The position numbers and the translations under genes were made by a program. A stretch of 64,000 nt of DNA. Origin: Lachnospiraceae bacterium (GTDB lineage Bacteria > Bacillota > Clostridia > Lachnospirales > Lachnospiraceae). Shown in pieces: positions 49,726 through 58,337 of this stretch. Location: contig JAJPWX010000042.1 in assembly GCA_021205755.1 (NCBI GenBank), positions 34,096 to 98,095 on the forward strand, in the 5' to 3' direction. The notes beneath the pieces were generated by a model. That model was not told where the DNA came from. It searched no databases and worked only from the letters and a program-made list of their open reading frames with translations. The first letter of the stretch is position 1; the number at the start of each line of letters is the position of its first letter.

Positions 49726-51200
49726 TTTGGTATCATTCCTTTCAGATCGTCAAGATAATCTTCTACAATAACCGGTATATCGCCGTCAAACTCAATCACA
49801 GTATCCGCAAATGTATCGTATAGCGTCTCGTTCACAGATTCCGCCAGAATGGAAGCCATACGGTGTGTTTCGGACAGAAAGCCAGGCAGATCCCCGCCAT
49901 AGAGAAGGAGCTGTATGAAGCGCAGCTCATCGCCTGAGAGAGGAAGCGCCCCCTTGCTGTACTCAGATTCTATATGTGATTCTGTTTTGGCACTTTCTCT
50001 TGTCTCTTTTGGCGGATCGTCTTTTGCATAGGATGGAGAATCCATATACCGCTCCTCCTCCGTCATCAGCTTTTGCCCGATGACCTCAGAACTTCTGCGG
50101 ATATCGCCTAACATGCTCAGGTCAAACTTAATTCTGGGCCGGGCAGTTTTCTTCTGATCCGCAATCGCTTCGCGAATGAATTTTTCCATGGTTTTGGTCT
50201 CATCCCCGAATTTCAGAGAAGGATGAATCCCGCGATCCTCCCGGAACAAGCGGTCAGCTGCGCGGACAAATACCCCCAATTCCTGGTTCCGCAGAGCCGG
50301 CAGGCTGTCCCGCCAGCAGCTCCAGCGGTTTTGATCACAGCGATAGCGCTGCAGCGGACCGAGGCTGTACTCGTAATGTTCCCGCTGTCCGCGATCATAG
50401 AATACGGCATGCTGAAAAGGCGTGTAGCGGATTTCCACCGAACCGGCACCATATAATTTTTCCCCCCAGGTTTTCTGGTAGCGTTTTTGATAATACTCGT
50501 TCTGCTTTCGGTATGCGGCTGTGATGACCTGCTTCAGTTCTTCCGGGTATTGTTTAAACGCTTTGGAACTTTCCAGATGGTATTTCGAAAGCCTCAGGAT
50601 AGCCGGAAACAATTCCTCATCGCTGATCGAGTCGTAATGGAGCAGGGAGTACAAATCCTCATCGGAATCAAGGAGTGTGTACGCCCGAATCTTCTCCGCA
50701 GGCTGGTTATAATAGACTGCATAATCTATGATCCACTGTTCCGTATATCCCCGGATATCCGGATCCAGGCTGCGGTACTGTTCATAGAACCAGATCAGAT
50801 TTTCCAGCCCTTCCTCCGCAGTGGCCGCACCGATCTGATGCAGAAGCTCGTAGATATAGAGGTAAGCATAGGTCAGGGATGTCTTTGTAAGCTGCCCGTG
50901 GCGCAGCCGGGTGCGCCAGGTAAAATACCCCCGCAATTCCTCTGTAGACAAACTCTGGTAGGTCGGGAAATAATGGCGCACCTCTCGGTCGTATGGGCAG
51001 TCGTCCTCAAACGATTCCATGTATCTGGCCTGAAGATAGAAGATCTTTGCTTCGTAGTTCCGGGAAAACGGAGAGCCGAAAGCCAGAGAACGCATCTGGC
51101 GGTATTCCTTCGGCGGCAGATCCTTCGCTCGCTCCGGGGAAAGGCGGATGGGCTCATCCTTGTAAGAAAATCCATCCTGTGTATAGTCGAAATCGTCCAT
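49722..51200 (-). CDS. TerB-N/TerB-C-like domain protein
   Basis: 492 residues. The N-terminal ~200 residues (MRSLAFGSPFSRNYEAKIFYLQARYMESFEDDCPY, then FPTYQSLSTEELRGYFTWRTRLR) match the TerB-N pattern; the C-terminal part (~400-492, LSGDELRFIQLLLYGGDLPGFL and IVEDYLDDLKGMI) resembles TerB-C. The middle is helical with a basic stretch. TerB-N/C proteins occur with ATPases and helicases in predicted stress or phage-response islands (family knowledge). GGAGGCAG precedes the ATG at 51200; near-consensus promoter upstream. First gene of the operon; probably a scaffold or sensor (inference). Confidence 0.8.
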   Translation of the reverse strand: MDDFDYTQDGFSYKDEPIRLSPERAKDLPPKEYRQMRSLAFGSPFSRNYEAKIFYLQARYMESFEDDCPYDREVRHYFPTYQSLSTEELRGYFTWRTRLRHGQLTKTSLTYAYLYIYELLHQIGAATAEEGLENLIWFYEQYRSLDPDIRGYTEQWIIDYAVYYNQPAEKIRAYTLLDSDEDLYSLLHYDSISDEELFPAILRLSKYHLESSKAFKQYPEELKQVITAAYRKQNEYYQKRYQKTWGEKLYGAGSVEIRYTPFQHAVFYDRGQREHYEYSLGPLQRYRCDQNRWSCWRDSLPALRNQELGVFVRAADRLFREDRGIHPSLKFGDETKTMEKFIREAIADQKKTARPRIKFDLSMLGDIRRSSEVIGQKLMTEEERYMDSPSYAKDDPPKETRESAKTESHIESEYSKGALPLSGDELRFIQLLLYGGDLPGFLSETHRMASILAESVNETLYDTFADTVIEFDGDIPVIVEDYLDDLKGMIPN

Positions 51201-51255
51201 ACTGCCTCCTTTCCCATTTCTTCTGATTCAATGCGAACACATGTACTTTTACAGT

Positions 51256-51284
51256 AGTATAAGCGGGAAAAGGTAAAAAGGCAA
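51256..51284 (-). promoter_or_regulatory. Promoter of the TerB-BrxD-helicase operon
   Basis: On the minus strand TTGCCT, 17-base spacer, TATACT. Confidence 0.65.
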
Positions 51285-51299
51285 GAACGAATTGAAATA

Positions 51300-51325
51300 G
51301 AACCGGCTATTTTGTGAGCCGGTTC
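51300..51325 (-). terminator. Hairpin after the MATE gene
   Basis: Perfect 9-bp stem gaaccggct/agccggttc; weak T-tail (ctatttc) on the minus strand. Confidence 0.5.
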
Positions 51326-51358
51326 AGGTAAAGATTAATCACATTTTCGTTTTTATGT

Positions 51359-52729
51359 TCAGGTATTGTTGCGGGCTTCCTCATTTTTCGTAAATCCCGC
51401 GCGGTAGAACCAGACGGACAGCAGCGTTCCAATCGTCCATCCGACTGGCCACGCGCACCAGATTCCGGTTGCCCCGAGGCTGGTCTTTGAGAGAAGGATG
51501 GCGAGGGAGACCCGGAGGATCAGGTCGGTAAAGGTGGAGATCATAAACCGTGTCATCATGCTGGCGCCTTTCAGGATTCCGTCTGCGACAAGCTTTACGG
51601 AGACGATAAAATAGAACGGCGAGAGAATCCGCAGATAGGTCATTCCGGTCTGCAGCGCGGTTTCTGTCGGTTCATCCAGAAACAGGTACAGCAGGTATTT
51701 GCCGAATACAAAATACAGGAGTGCCAGGGGGATGCTGATCAGCCAGACCATCTTTACGCCTGCCCGGAAGCCGTCTTTCACGCGGGGGCGTTTCCCGGCG
51801 CCGATGTTCTGCGCGGTATAGTTGGAGATGCCGTTCCCCAGCGTGGTAAAGGAGGTAATGACCAGGTTATTCAGCTTTACGGCAGCCGAATATCCGGCCA
51901 TCACGCCAGTGCCAAAGCTGTTGATAACACTCTGAATCATGATATTTCCGACTGAGATGAAGCTCTGCTGCAGGATGCTGGGCACTGCAATGACAGTGAT
52001 CCGTTTCAGCAGGCGCACGGAAAAAAGCGGTGCCTTTTCCGCTCCGGGAATGCTTTTCATGCGTTTGGCGACGACAAGAACCGCCAGTACGCAGCTGACA
52101 CCCTGGCAGAGGAAGGTCGCCCAGGCGACTCCGGCGACGCCCATCTGGAAGACGGTGACAAAGAAGATATCTACGGCAATATTAGAGGTCGAGGATGCCG
52201 CCAGAAAAATGAACGGAGTCTTCGAATCGCCGAGCGCGGAAAAAATACCGGTTGAAATATTGTAAAAGAAGACGAACGGCAGCCCCCAGATATAAATATT
52301 CAGATAAAGCCTGGAATCCGCAAGTACTTCATCCGGCGTCTGAATCAGGCGGAGCAGGGTGCCGCAGCCCGTGAGTCCAATGATCATTAAAAGAATGCAG
52401 AGAACTGCGCTGGCAATCCAGGCGGTGGACACCGCGGTTTTCATATTTTTATAATCATGCGCCCCGAAAAGCTGCGAGACGATGACCGAACAGCCCATGT
52501 TGCAGCCAAAGGCAAAGGCAATGAAAATCAGCGTGACTTCATAGCTGTTTCCTACTGCAGCCAATGCGTTTTCTCCGATGAATTTTCCGGCTACGAGGCT
52601 GTCGGCGATGTTGTAAAGCTGCTGAAAAATGATGCTGCCAAACAGAGGCAGACAGAATTGCCAGAGAACTTTTCCGGGGTCTCCTACTGTGAGGTCCCGG
52701 TTTCGATTATTTCCCTGATTTTTATTCAT
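51359..52729 (-). CDS. MATE-family efflux transporter
   Basis: 456 residues, 12 predicted helices. Opening NRDLTVGDPGKVLWQFCLPLFGSIIFQQLYNIADSLVAGKF is the usual start of the VmrA/DinF-like MATE subgroup in Clostridia. AAGAAGGGAG precedes the ATG. It is divergent from the LysR gene with ~120 bp between, so LysR-controlled efflux is likely (inference). The substrate is not evident. Confidence 0.92.
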   Translation of the reverse strand: MNKNQGNNRNRDLTVGDPGKVLWQFCLPLFGSIIFQQLYNIADSLVAGKFIGENALAAVGNSYEVTLIFIAFAFGCNMGCSVIVSQLFGAHDYKNMKTAVSTAWIASAVLCILLMIIGLTGCGTLLRLIQTPDEVLADSRLYLNIYIWGLPFVFFYNISTGIFSALGDSKTPFIFLAASSTSNIAVDIFFVTVFQMGVAGVAWATFLCQGVSCVLAVLVVAKRMKSIPGAEKAPLFSVRLLKRITVIAVPSILQQSFISVGNIMIQSVINSFGTGVMAGYSAAVKLNNLVITSFTTLGNGISNYTAQNIGAGKRPRVKDGFRAGVKMVWLISIPLALLYFVFGKYLLYLFLDEPTETALQTGMTYLRILSPFYFIVSVKLVADGILKGASMMTRFMISTFTDLILRVSLAILLSKTSLGATGIWCAWPVGWTIGTLLSVWFYRAGFTKNEEARNNT

Positions 52730-52850
52730 AAAACAATACTCCCTTCTTGAAAATCACACCGTTCCCCATTATAATCAGCTCAGAATCATATTTCAAATAT
52801 ATAAAGAAAATAATAATTATTCCAAAATGACATAATTGGAGAGTACAGAG

Positions 52851-53732
52851 ATGGATATTTCCTATGACTATTACAAGGCTTTTTATTATGTAGCGAAATA
52901 CGGGAACATTTCGAAAGCTGCTGACGTTATGGAGAAAGGACAGCCGAATGTGACAAAGGTCATCAATAAGCTTGAGGAACAGCTCGGCTGTAAGCTGTTT
53001 GTGCGTTCTCCGAGGGGGACCAGGCTGACGCCGGAAGGGGAAAAACTGTATGCGCATGTGGAGGTGGCCGTAGAGCATCTTCAGGCGGGGGAACAGGAGA
53101 TTGCCTCAGACCGGAGCCTGCACAGCGGCATGGTAGCCATCGCGGCCAGCGAGATTGCGCTGCGCTGCCATATGCTACCGGTGCTGGAGCAGTACCGTCT
53201 TCTATATCCGAATGTGCGGATTCGGCTGGCCAATTTTACGATTTATCAGGCAATCGAAGCCGTAAAAAACAGCCTCGCGGATTTTGCTGTCGTGACCGCA
53301 CCGGCGCCGGACGCCGTCCCGAAGTCGTTGAAAATGCGGGAGATTTCCCATGTTCAGGAAATATTTGTCTGCGGGGAAACCTTTCGTTTCCTGCGGCAAA
53401 AGACAATTACCTATGCGGAGCTGATGAAGCTTCCGCTGATCTGTCTGAACGCACAGACCTATACCTATCAGTTTCTGACTCGTTTTTTTGAAGCGCAGGG
53501 AGTGACACTCAGACCGGATATTGAGGTTACCACAGCGGATCAGATTCTGCCGTTGGTGAAAAGCAACCTTGGGATCGGCATTGTGCCGGAAGCATTTGTG
53601 GAGGAGCCTTCCGGCATCTATCGGCTCACCATGGAAAAGCCGCTCCCGCAGCGGGCAATTTGCCTCATTAAGCGCATCGACAGTCCGCTCAGCGTCGCCG
53701 CGAGAGAACTGGAGCGGATGCTGATTGGATGA
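52851..53732 (+). CDS. LysR-family transcriptional regulator
   Basis: 293 residues. N-terminal winged HTH YYKAFYYVAKYGNISKAADVMEKGQPNVTKVINKLEEQLG, then the LysR substrate-binding fold (GMVAIAASEIALRCHMLPVL, NLGIGIVPEAFV). ATG 52851 follows GGAG at ~11 bases; a TTG upstream is less likely. Divergent from the MATE gene, its probable target. The inducer is unknown. Confidence 0.92.
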   Translation: MDISYDYYKAFYYVAKYGNISKAADVMEKGQPNVTKVINKLEEQLGCKLFVRSPRGTRLTPEGEKLYAHVEVAVEHLQAGEQEIASDRSLHSGMVAIAASEIALRCHMLPVLEQYRLLYPNVRIRLANFTIYQAIEAVKNSLADFAVVTAPAPDAVPKSLKMREISHVQEIFVCGETFRFLRQKTITYAELMKLPLICLNAQTYTYQFLTRFFEAQGVTLRPDIEVTTADQILPLVKSNLGIGIVPEAFVEEPSGIYRLTMEKPLPQRAICLIKRIDSPLSVAARELERMLIG

Positions 53733-53797
53733 AAAAAGCCTCACTCATTTTCAAGTATAAGTGAGACGAATTGTGGAGTGAAATGTGTAAAATGAAG

Positions 53798-53826
53798 TTG
53801 AGAAAAGTGAAATGCCAGATTATAAT
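53798..53826 (+). promoter_or_regulatory. Promoter of the DUF4869-ATPase unit
   Basis: TTGAGA, exact 17-base spacer, TATAAT. Confidence 0.7.
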
Positions 53827-53861
53827 AAGACTATGATTTGGTTCGAAAAGGAAGGTCAGTT

Positions 53862-54326
53862 ATGTTAAAAATATGGTATTACGGCGGCGTGCAGTATATG
53901 AAAGACGCGCCATCCTATTTTGATCATGTATATGAGGACGAATGGATTACAGATCCTTTCGTAAGGGAAATGATTCAAGATGTAGATCAATCGACGGTCA
54001 TCAGCGCACATGTGATCGAGAGTCCTGTGCTGGGCGCGATTACTCCAAAAGAGATTTCCGGAGGTGTAAAGGTACTGATTCTGATGTTAAAAGATGATTC
54101 TTTTGTTTACAATATGTCGAATTGTGGAGATAATTGCGCGAAGTGGATATTAAAAATAGCTGAGCAGAAAGATCTTACTGTCTATCTGCAACACATTCTC
54201 CGTTTCGAAGGGGAATTCAAAATAATGATCATGAATACCGGAAAAATCGTGCATAATCGGAAAGAGTATGTGCGCGGTTTGCTGGAAGCGGAAAGATTGC
54301 AGGAGGAGTTGCAGGATGAAGGGTGA
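53862..54326 (+). CDS. DUF4869 protein
   Basis: 154 residues. LKIWYYGGVQYMKDAPSYFD opens it, then DEWITDPFVREMIQDVD, VIESPVLGAITPKEISGGVK and NCGDNCAKWILKIAEQKDLT, the conserved DUF4869 core. Function not known; not membrane-bound. AAGGAAGG precedes ATG 53862. The 3' end overlaps the ATPase start by 11 bases, so the two act as a pair. AT-rich compared with the neighbours, which suggests transfer (inference). Confidence 0.8.
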   Translation: MLKIWYYGGVQYMKDAPSYFDHVYEDEWITDPFVREMIQDVDQSTVISAHVIESPVLGAITPKEISGGVKVLILMLKDDSFVYNMSNCGDNCAKWILKIAEQKDLTVYLQHILRFEGEFKIMIMNTGKIVHNRKEYVRGLLEAERLQEELQDEG

Positions 54327-55302
54327 ATACCTATTTCAGGTAAGAAGTAAGCGGATACGTTTTTCTTTCCGGATTCATCGTAATATTACGGTCATCAAGG
54401 GAGACAGCGCAACAGGAAAAACCACGCTGCTGACTATGATGTATGAGTACCTTCGCAGCGGACGTGAATCTGGTTACTCTGTAAATACGGAGGCAGATTA
54501 TTTTGTTTATCTTCGGGATGAGGTTGGAAGAGATTGGACGGAAGTTCTGTTTCCGATGAGCAATAAAATTATTTTTATAGAAGAAAACAACAATTTTATT
54601 TTTTCAAAAGAGTTTGCAGAATTTGTAAAGAGATCGGGAAACTATTTTGTTTTTGTGAACCGGGCTCCGCTGAGGATGCTTCCTTACAGCATTCATGAGG
54701 TTTATGAAATTGCCATAGATGGACAGCATGCTGATTTACAGGAATCCTGGCATACACTCCGCGAGCTATATAGTAACTTTCCAATGCCTGAGTATAATCG
54801 TATGGAAAATGTACTTACTGAAGACAGTAATTCTGGATTTGAATTTTTCAGCAGTGTTTTTTGGAAGAGTATGGTAACAAGCGCAGGCGGAAATTCCAAT
54901 ATACCAGAGAAAATTGATAAAACAGGTGATGGAGATCTTCTCGTGATAGCGGATGGCGCCGCTTTCGGGGCAATAATGGAAGATTGTATAGAAACACTTG
55001 AAAATCATGATAATAAAAGAATTACTCTGTGGCTTCCGGAGTCTTTTGAATATTTGATTTTAAAATCCGGGATTATTTCGACGCCGGAGCTTGATATGAT
55101 ACTGGAATCGATACCTGATTATGCAGATAGTAAGCAATATATAAGCTGGGAACAGTTTTTTACAGATTTGCTGATTCATCTGACGAAAGATACTTTGTTT
55201 CCTTATTCGAAGCATCATCTGGGAAAGTATTACATGACAGGTATGTGTAAACAGCAGGTTATAAAAGAATTCCCGGAAGCGATTCGTGAAAATTTACTGT
55301 AA
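54316..55302 (+). CDS. ATP-binding protein paired with DUF4869
   Basis: 328 residues. The N-terminal ~45 residues lead into Walker A IKGDSATGKTTLL (~33-41) and a Walker B-like IIFIEENN near 94; the rest is mixed and not recognised. AGGAGG lies nine bases before ATG 54316. Proteins of this kind are common next to DUF4869 in Clostridia but have no known role; annotation as an initiation factor would not be supported. The only context is the DUF4869 partner and the Xre gene beyond a shared terminator. Confidence 0.75.
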   Translation: MKGEYLFQVRSKRIRFSFRIHRNITVIKGDSATGKTTLLTMMYEYLRSGRESGYSVNTEADYFVYLRDEVGRDWTEVLFPMSNKIIFIEENNNFIFSKEFAEFVKRSGNYFVFVNRAPLRMLPYSIHEVYEIAIDGQHADLQESWHTLRELYSNFPMPEYNRMENVLTEDSNSGFEFFSSVFWKSMVTSAGGNSNIPEKIDKTGDGDLLVIADGAAFGAIMEDCIETLENHDNKRITLWLPESFEYLILKSGIISTPELDMILESIPDYADSKQYISWEQFFTDLLIHLTKDTLFPYSKHHLGKYYMTGMCKQQVIKEFPEAIRENLL

Positions 55303-55336
55303 AGCCACTGAATCTTTTCGTGTATCATATACGTTA

Positions 55337-55376
55337 AACAGGAGCCTTCTGTATAAGCCAGAGGCTCTTGTTTTTG
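55337..55376. terminator. Bidirectional terminator between ATPase and Xre genes
   Basis: aacaggagcct/aggctcttgtt stem, T-rich on the plus-strand side; serves both converging genes. Confidence 0.8.
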
Positions 55377-55402
55377 TAATTGCTTTCCCAGTTTTAGACC
55401 CG

Positions 55403-55732
55403 TCACGAGTTCTTCCAAAGCCGGATGGTCTGCAAAACTTTTTCCTTTGTATCGGTATCCATCTGCGAGAGCTCGTTCATAATCTCACGGTCGAGCGCCA
55501 CAGGCTTGTATTCCGAATCTATTTCTCCAATCAGCGTATCCAGTGAAATGCCCATCAGTTTCGCATAATAAATTAAAATGCGCAGGGACATTGCTGAGCG
55601 GTTGTTTTCCACGTTGCTGATATAGCCTGGCGTGACTTCCAGGGCAGATGCGACCTCGGCCTGAGTCAGTTTCATCTGTGTGCGAAGTCCTTTGATTTTT
55701 CCTCCAAGGTTTTCATAATCGTTCTGTGTCAT
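55403..55732 (-). CDS. Xre-family (HTH_3) regulator
   Basis: 109 residues. HTH IKGLRTQMKLTQAEVASALEVTPGYISNVENNRSAMSLRILIYYAKLM, then a helical tail with REIMNELSQMDTDTKEKVLQTI. GGAGGAAAAG precedes ATG 55732. It converges on the DUF4869-ATPase unit and could regulate it or a lost neighbour (inference). AT-rich promoter region upstream. Confidence 0.88.
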   Translation of the reverse strand: MTQNDYENLGGKIKGLRTQMKLTQAEVASALEVTPGYISNVENNRSAMSLRILIYYAKLMGISLDTLIGEIDSEYKPVALDREIMNELSQMDTDTKEKVLQTIRLWKNS

Positions 55733-55939
55733 GGCTTTTCCTCCGGTTGTTTCCTGTAAAATGGAATAGCGATTATTCACAAGCTATTCTTACGGTCTTT
55801 TTGGATGATTTCATACTCTTTAAAATATACTATAAAAAAAGCTTGAAATATATATACTAATAGCATATAATCAATTTTATAAATAAAAGCAATAGATATT
55901 ACTGTACAGAAAAGGGTGAGATAAAAGTTATCAGAAGCT

Positions 55940-56191
55940 ATGCGCCTGGGAAAGCTTGGAGAGCAGGTGGTTCTAAAGAGCCGGAAGGCATTTGCAAGTC
56001 TTTCTTTTATGGGTGCGAGGAAGGCAGACGGGTCAGAGTATTTTGCAAAAAAAACGGAACGCGACCGTAATGCGAAGAGAATTCGTGCAATGGAAAATGA
56101 TTTTTCAAAGATCAACATCGCCGCATCGGAAGACGTGAGGCGGTTGGCTGTAGTGTTGAAATGCAGCGTGGAAGACATTTTGGAGTTCTGA
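55940..56191 (+). pseudogene. Possible remnant of an Xre-type antitoxin-like gene
   Basis: 83-codon frame whose end, NDFSKINIAASEDVRRLAVV then LKCSVEDILEF, matches the second half of Xre antitoxin-like HTH proteins (E-x-DINKA...LAxALxCxVEDxLEF). The first half carries no recognition helix and has a weak ribosome site, so I read it as a truncated or scrambled copy. The rest of 55733-56402 shows no gene; it is AT-rich. Confidence 0.4.
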
Positions 56192-56402
56192 TTTCGACAT
56201 TTGGTCTGCATTTATTATTTCCGAAATTCTGTCGCTTCCAGTTATTGCCATGCTTGCGAAAAAACGTTTCGGAAGCTCTTTGGAAATTTACTAATATTTT
56301 AATGGGACTTTGCTGTCATATGACCTGCCTTTTACAATCGCATGCTAAAATTTACGAAGTGTATGTAATACTCTGGAAAAATAAAACGGAGGAGGAGACA
56401 AC

Positions 56403-57182
56403 TTGAAGGAATTACAAGCAAAAAAAGGATATATCTGCGATATGGACGGCGTGATTTATCATGGAAACCGTCTATTACCGGGAGTGAAGGAGTTTCTGGA
56501 ATGGCTGCGGGCAAATGATAAGCAGTTTTTATTTCTGACGAATTCAGGACAGTATACCCCGAAAGAACTGCAGCAGAAGCTGGCCCGCATGGGGCTGGAT
56601 GTGGACGAAACGCATTTTTATACCAGCGCGCTTGCAACGGCTCATTTTCTGAAAAGCCAGGCTCCCGGCTGCAGTGCTTATGTGATGGGAGAACATGGGA
56701 TTCTGAATGCGCTGTACGATGCGGGCATTACGTTTAATGACGTGAACCCGGATTATGTGGTGGTGGGTGAACCGAGCGGCTATAGCCTGGAAATGATTAC
56801 AAAGGCAATCCGGCTGGTGGAAAAAGGCGCGAAGCTGATCGGGACAAATTATGATATGACAGGCCCGACAGAATCCGGGATTGCGCCTGCCTGCCGTGCT
56901 CTGCTTGCACCGATCGAGATGGCGACGGGAAAACAGGCGTATTACATGGGCAAGCCCAACCCTCTGATGATGCGGACAGGGCTCAAACTCCTGGGCGTGC
57001 ATTCGGAGGAAGCCGCGATCATTGGAGACCGGATGGATACCGATATTGTTGCCGGAATCGAGTCCGGGCTGGATACTGTGTTGGTGCTTTCCGGTGTCAC
57101 ATCACGGGAAGACTGTCTGAAATTTCCTTATCGTCCCAGACTGATTCTGGATGGGGTGGGGGATATACCGGCTGCGCAATGA
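56403..57182 (+). CDS. NagD-like HAD-IIA phosphatase
   Basis: 259 residues. ICDMDGVIYHGNRLLPG is motif I, FLFLTNSGQY motif II, GKPNPLMM motif III Lys, IIGDRMDTDIVAG motif IV; the cap between motifs II and III is type C2a. NagD relatives dephosphorylate nucleotides and small sugar phosphates; exact substrate unknown. Start is TTG 56403 after GGAGGAGGAG at a normal distance. No terminator seen after it; the next gene converges 55 bp away. Confidence 0.9.
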   Translation: MKELQAKKGYICDMDGVIYHGNRLLPGVKEFLEWLRANDKQFLFLTNSGQYTPKELQQKLARMGLDVDETHFYTSALATAHFLKSQAPGCSAYVMGEHGILNALYDAGITFNDVNPDYVVVGEPSGYSLEMITKAIRLVEKGAKLIGTNYDMTGPTESGIAPACRALLAPIEMATGKQAYYMGKPNPLMMRTGLKLLGVHSEEAAIIGDRMDTDIVAGIESGLDTVLVLSGVTSREDCLKFPYRPRLILDGVGDIPAAQ

Positions 57183-57237
57183 CAGGCTCAGAACGGTATC
57201 TTTATTCCCACGCTTACAAAGCAGGGCAGGCAAATAC

Positions 57238-58038
57238 TTACAGTTCAATTGTCTCCAGATCATCCGGCACGTAAAGATTGCCGGAATAATATTTTTGGCC
57301 TTCTTTTATATACAGTTCTTTCCGGTTGTGAATATTTTTATCTTCTGTGTGGTAGAGCAGGAGATTTCTTACGTCAAGGCGTTCGGCTCTTTCACAGGCG
57401 TCCTTTACGGTGGAGTGATGTTTCTCATAAGGTGAGAACATAGCTGCTTCTGAATAAAGGCAGAATGCCTCGTGCAGGAGCCATTTGCTGTCTTTGGCAT
57501 ATTTTTCACAGCATGGGCTGCAGGGTTCATCCCCGCAGCAGGTTAGCTTTTCACCGTCATCCAGTTCCATACAAAACCCAAATTGCTTCGCCTTGGTTGA
57601 GCGGATATCAAAAAAGGTAACGTTTCTTTCATTGATCCGGCGCGTTTCACCGTCACAGACCGGTATCAGATGAAGCCGGTTATCCAAAAATATGGTTTCT
57701 TTTTTAGAGAGCAATTCCATGGAGACGGTTCTGATGATAGAAATTACCTTGTCATGGCCGTGGATATTGGCATCTCCCTTGTAAGTTCCGTTTTTCATTG
57801 CCTGACAGATCATGCGTACCATCCAGAGAATACCAAAAAGGTGGTCGGAATGTCGGTGAGTGATGAAAATTTCCCGCATGTCCATCCAGTCAAGTCCTGC
57901 ATGGTTCAATTGGCGAATGACGGTATTTCCGCCGCCGCCGTCTACCATGAAATATTTGCCATTATCATTTATTACAAAACAGGTATTATAGCATTCGGCC
58001 GCCATAGCGTTGCCGGTTCCGAGCATTGTGATATTCAT
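57238..58038 (-). CDS. Metallo-beta-lactamase-fold hydrolase (RNase Z/phosphodiesterase-like)
   Basis: 266 residues. MNITMLGTGNAMAAECYNTC opens it; ITHRHSDHLFGI is the HxHxDH zinc motif, CCGDEPCS carries the metal-bridging Asp, HEAFC and LLLYHTED give later His ligands. Resembles RNase Z-like or cyclic-nucleotide phosphodiesterase members; no exosite typical of RNase Z is evident, so function stays open. GGAG precedes the ATG at 58038. Single gene. Confidence 0.85.
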   Translation of the reverse strand: MNITMLGTGNAMAAECYNTCFVINDNGKYFMVDGGGGNTVIRQLNHAGLDWMDMREIFITHRHSDHLFGILWMVRMICQAMKNGTYKGDANIHGHDKVISIIRTVSMELLSKKETIFLDNRLHLIPVCDGETRRINERNVTFFDIRSTKAKQFGFCMELDDGEKLTCCGDEPCSPCCEKYAKDSKWLLHEAFCLYSEAAMFSPYEKHHSTVKDACERAERLDVRNLLLYHTEDKNIHNRKELYIKEGQKYYSGNLYVPDDLETIEL

Positions 58039-58337
58039 AATTTCTAATCTCCATTATCTGAGCAATCACGCCTGTTTTGCAGGCCCCCTCAAAAAGAAAA
58101 GCCGCTTACTTTGTTCTTTGAACTTCCGCAATCGCTATTTGCAAAAGTATACCATCTCTTTCTTAAAAAATACAGTAGAATCATGCTTTATTCCAATATT
58201 TTACATGAATTTTCCATGGATTTTAAACGAACGTGATATTCCCAAATCTTTTTTACTGCTAAGGTTAGGTCAGGTATTTTGAAGAGCGGTAGTGTCTGTT
58301 TAGAAATAGTTACGAGAGATAGCGAAAGGCGTTTTAC

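Noticed and set aside
55777..56211. 144-residue minus-strand frame
   Set aside because: No ribosome site or family; the plus-strand Xre-like end explains the region better.
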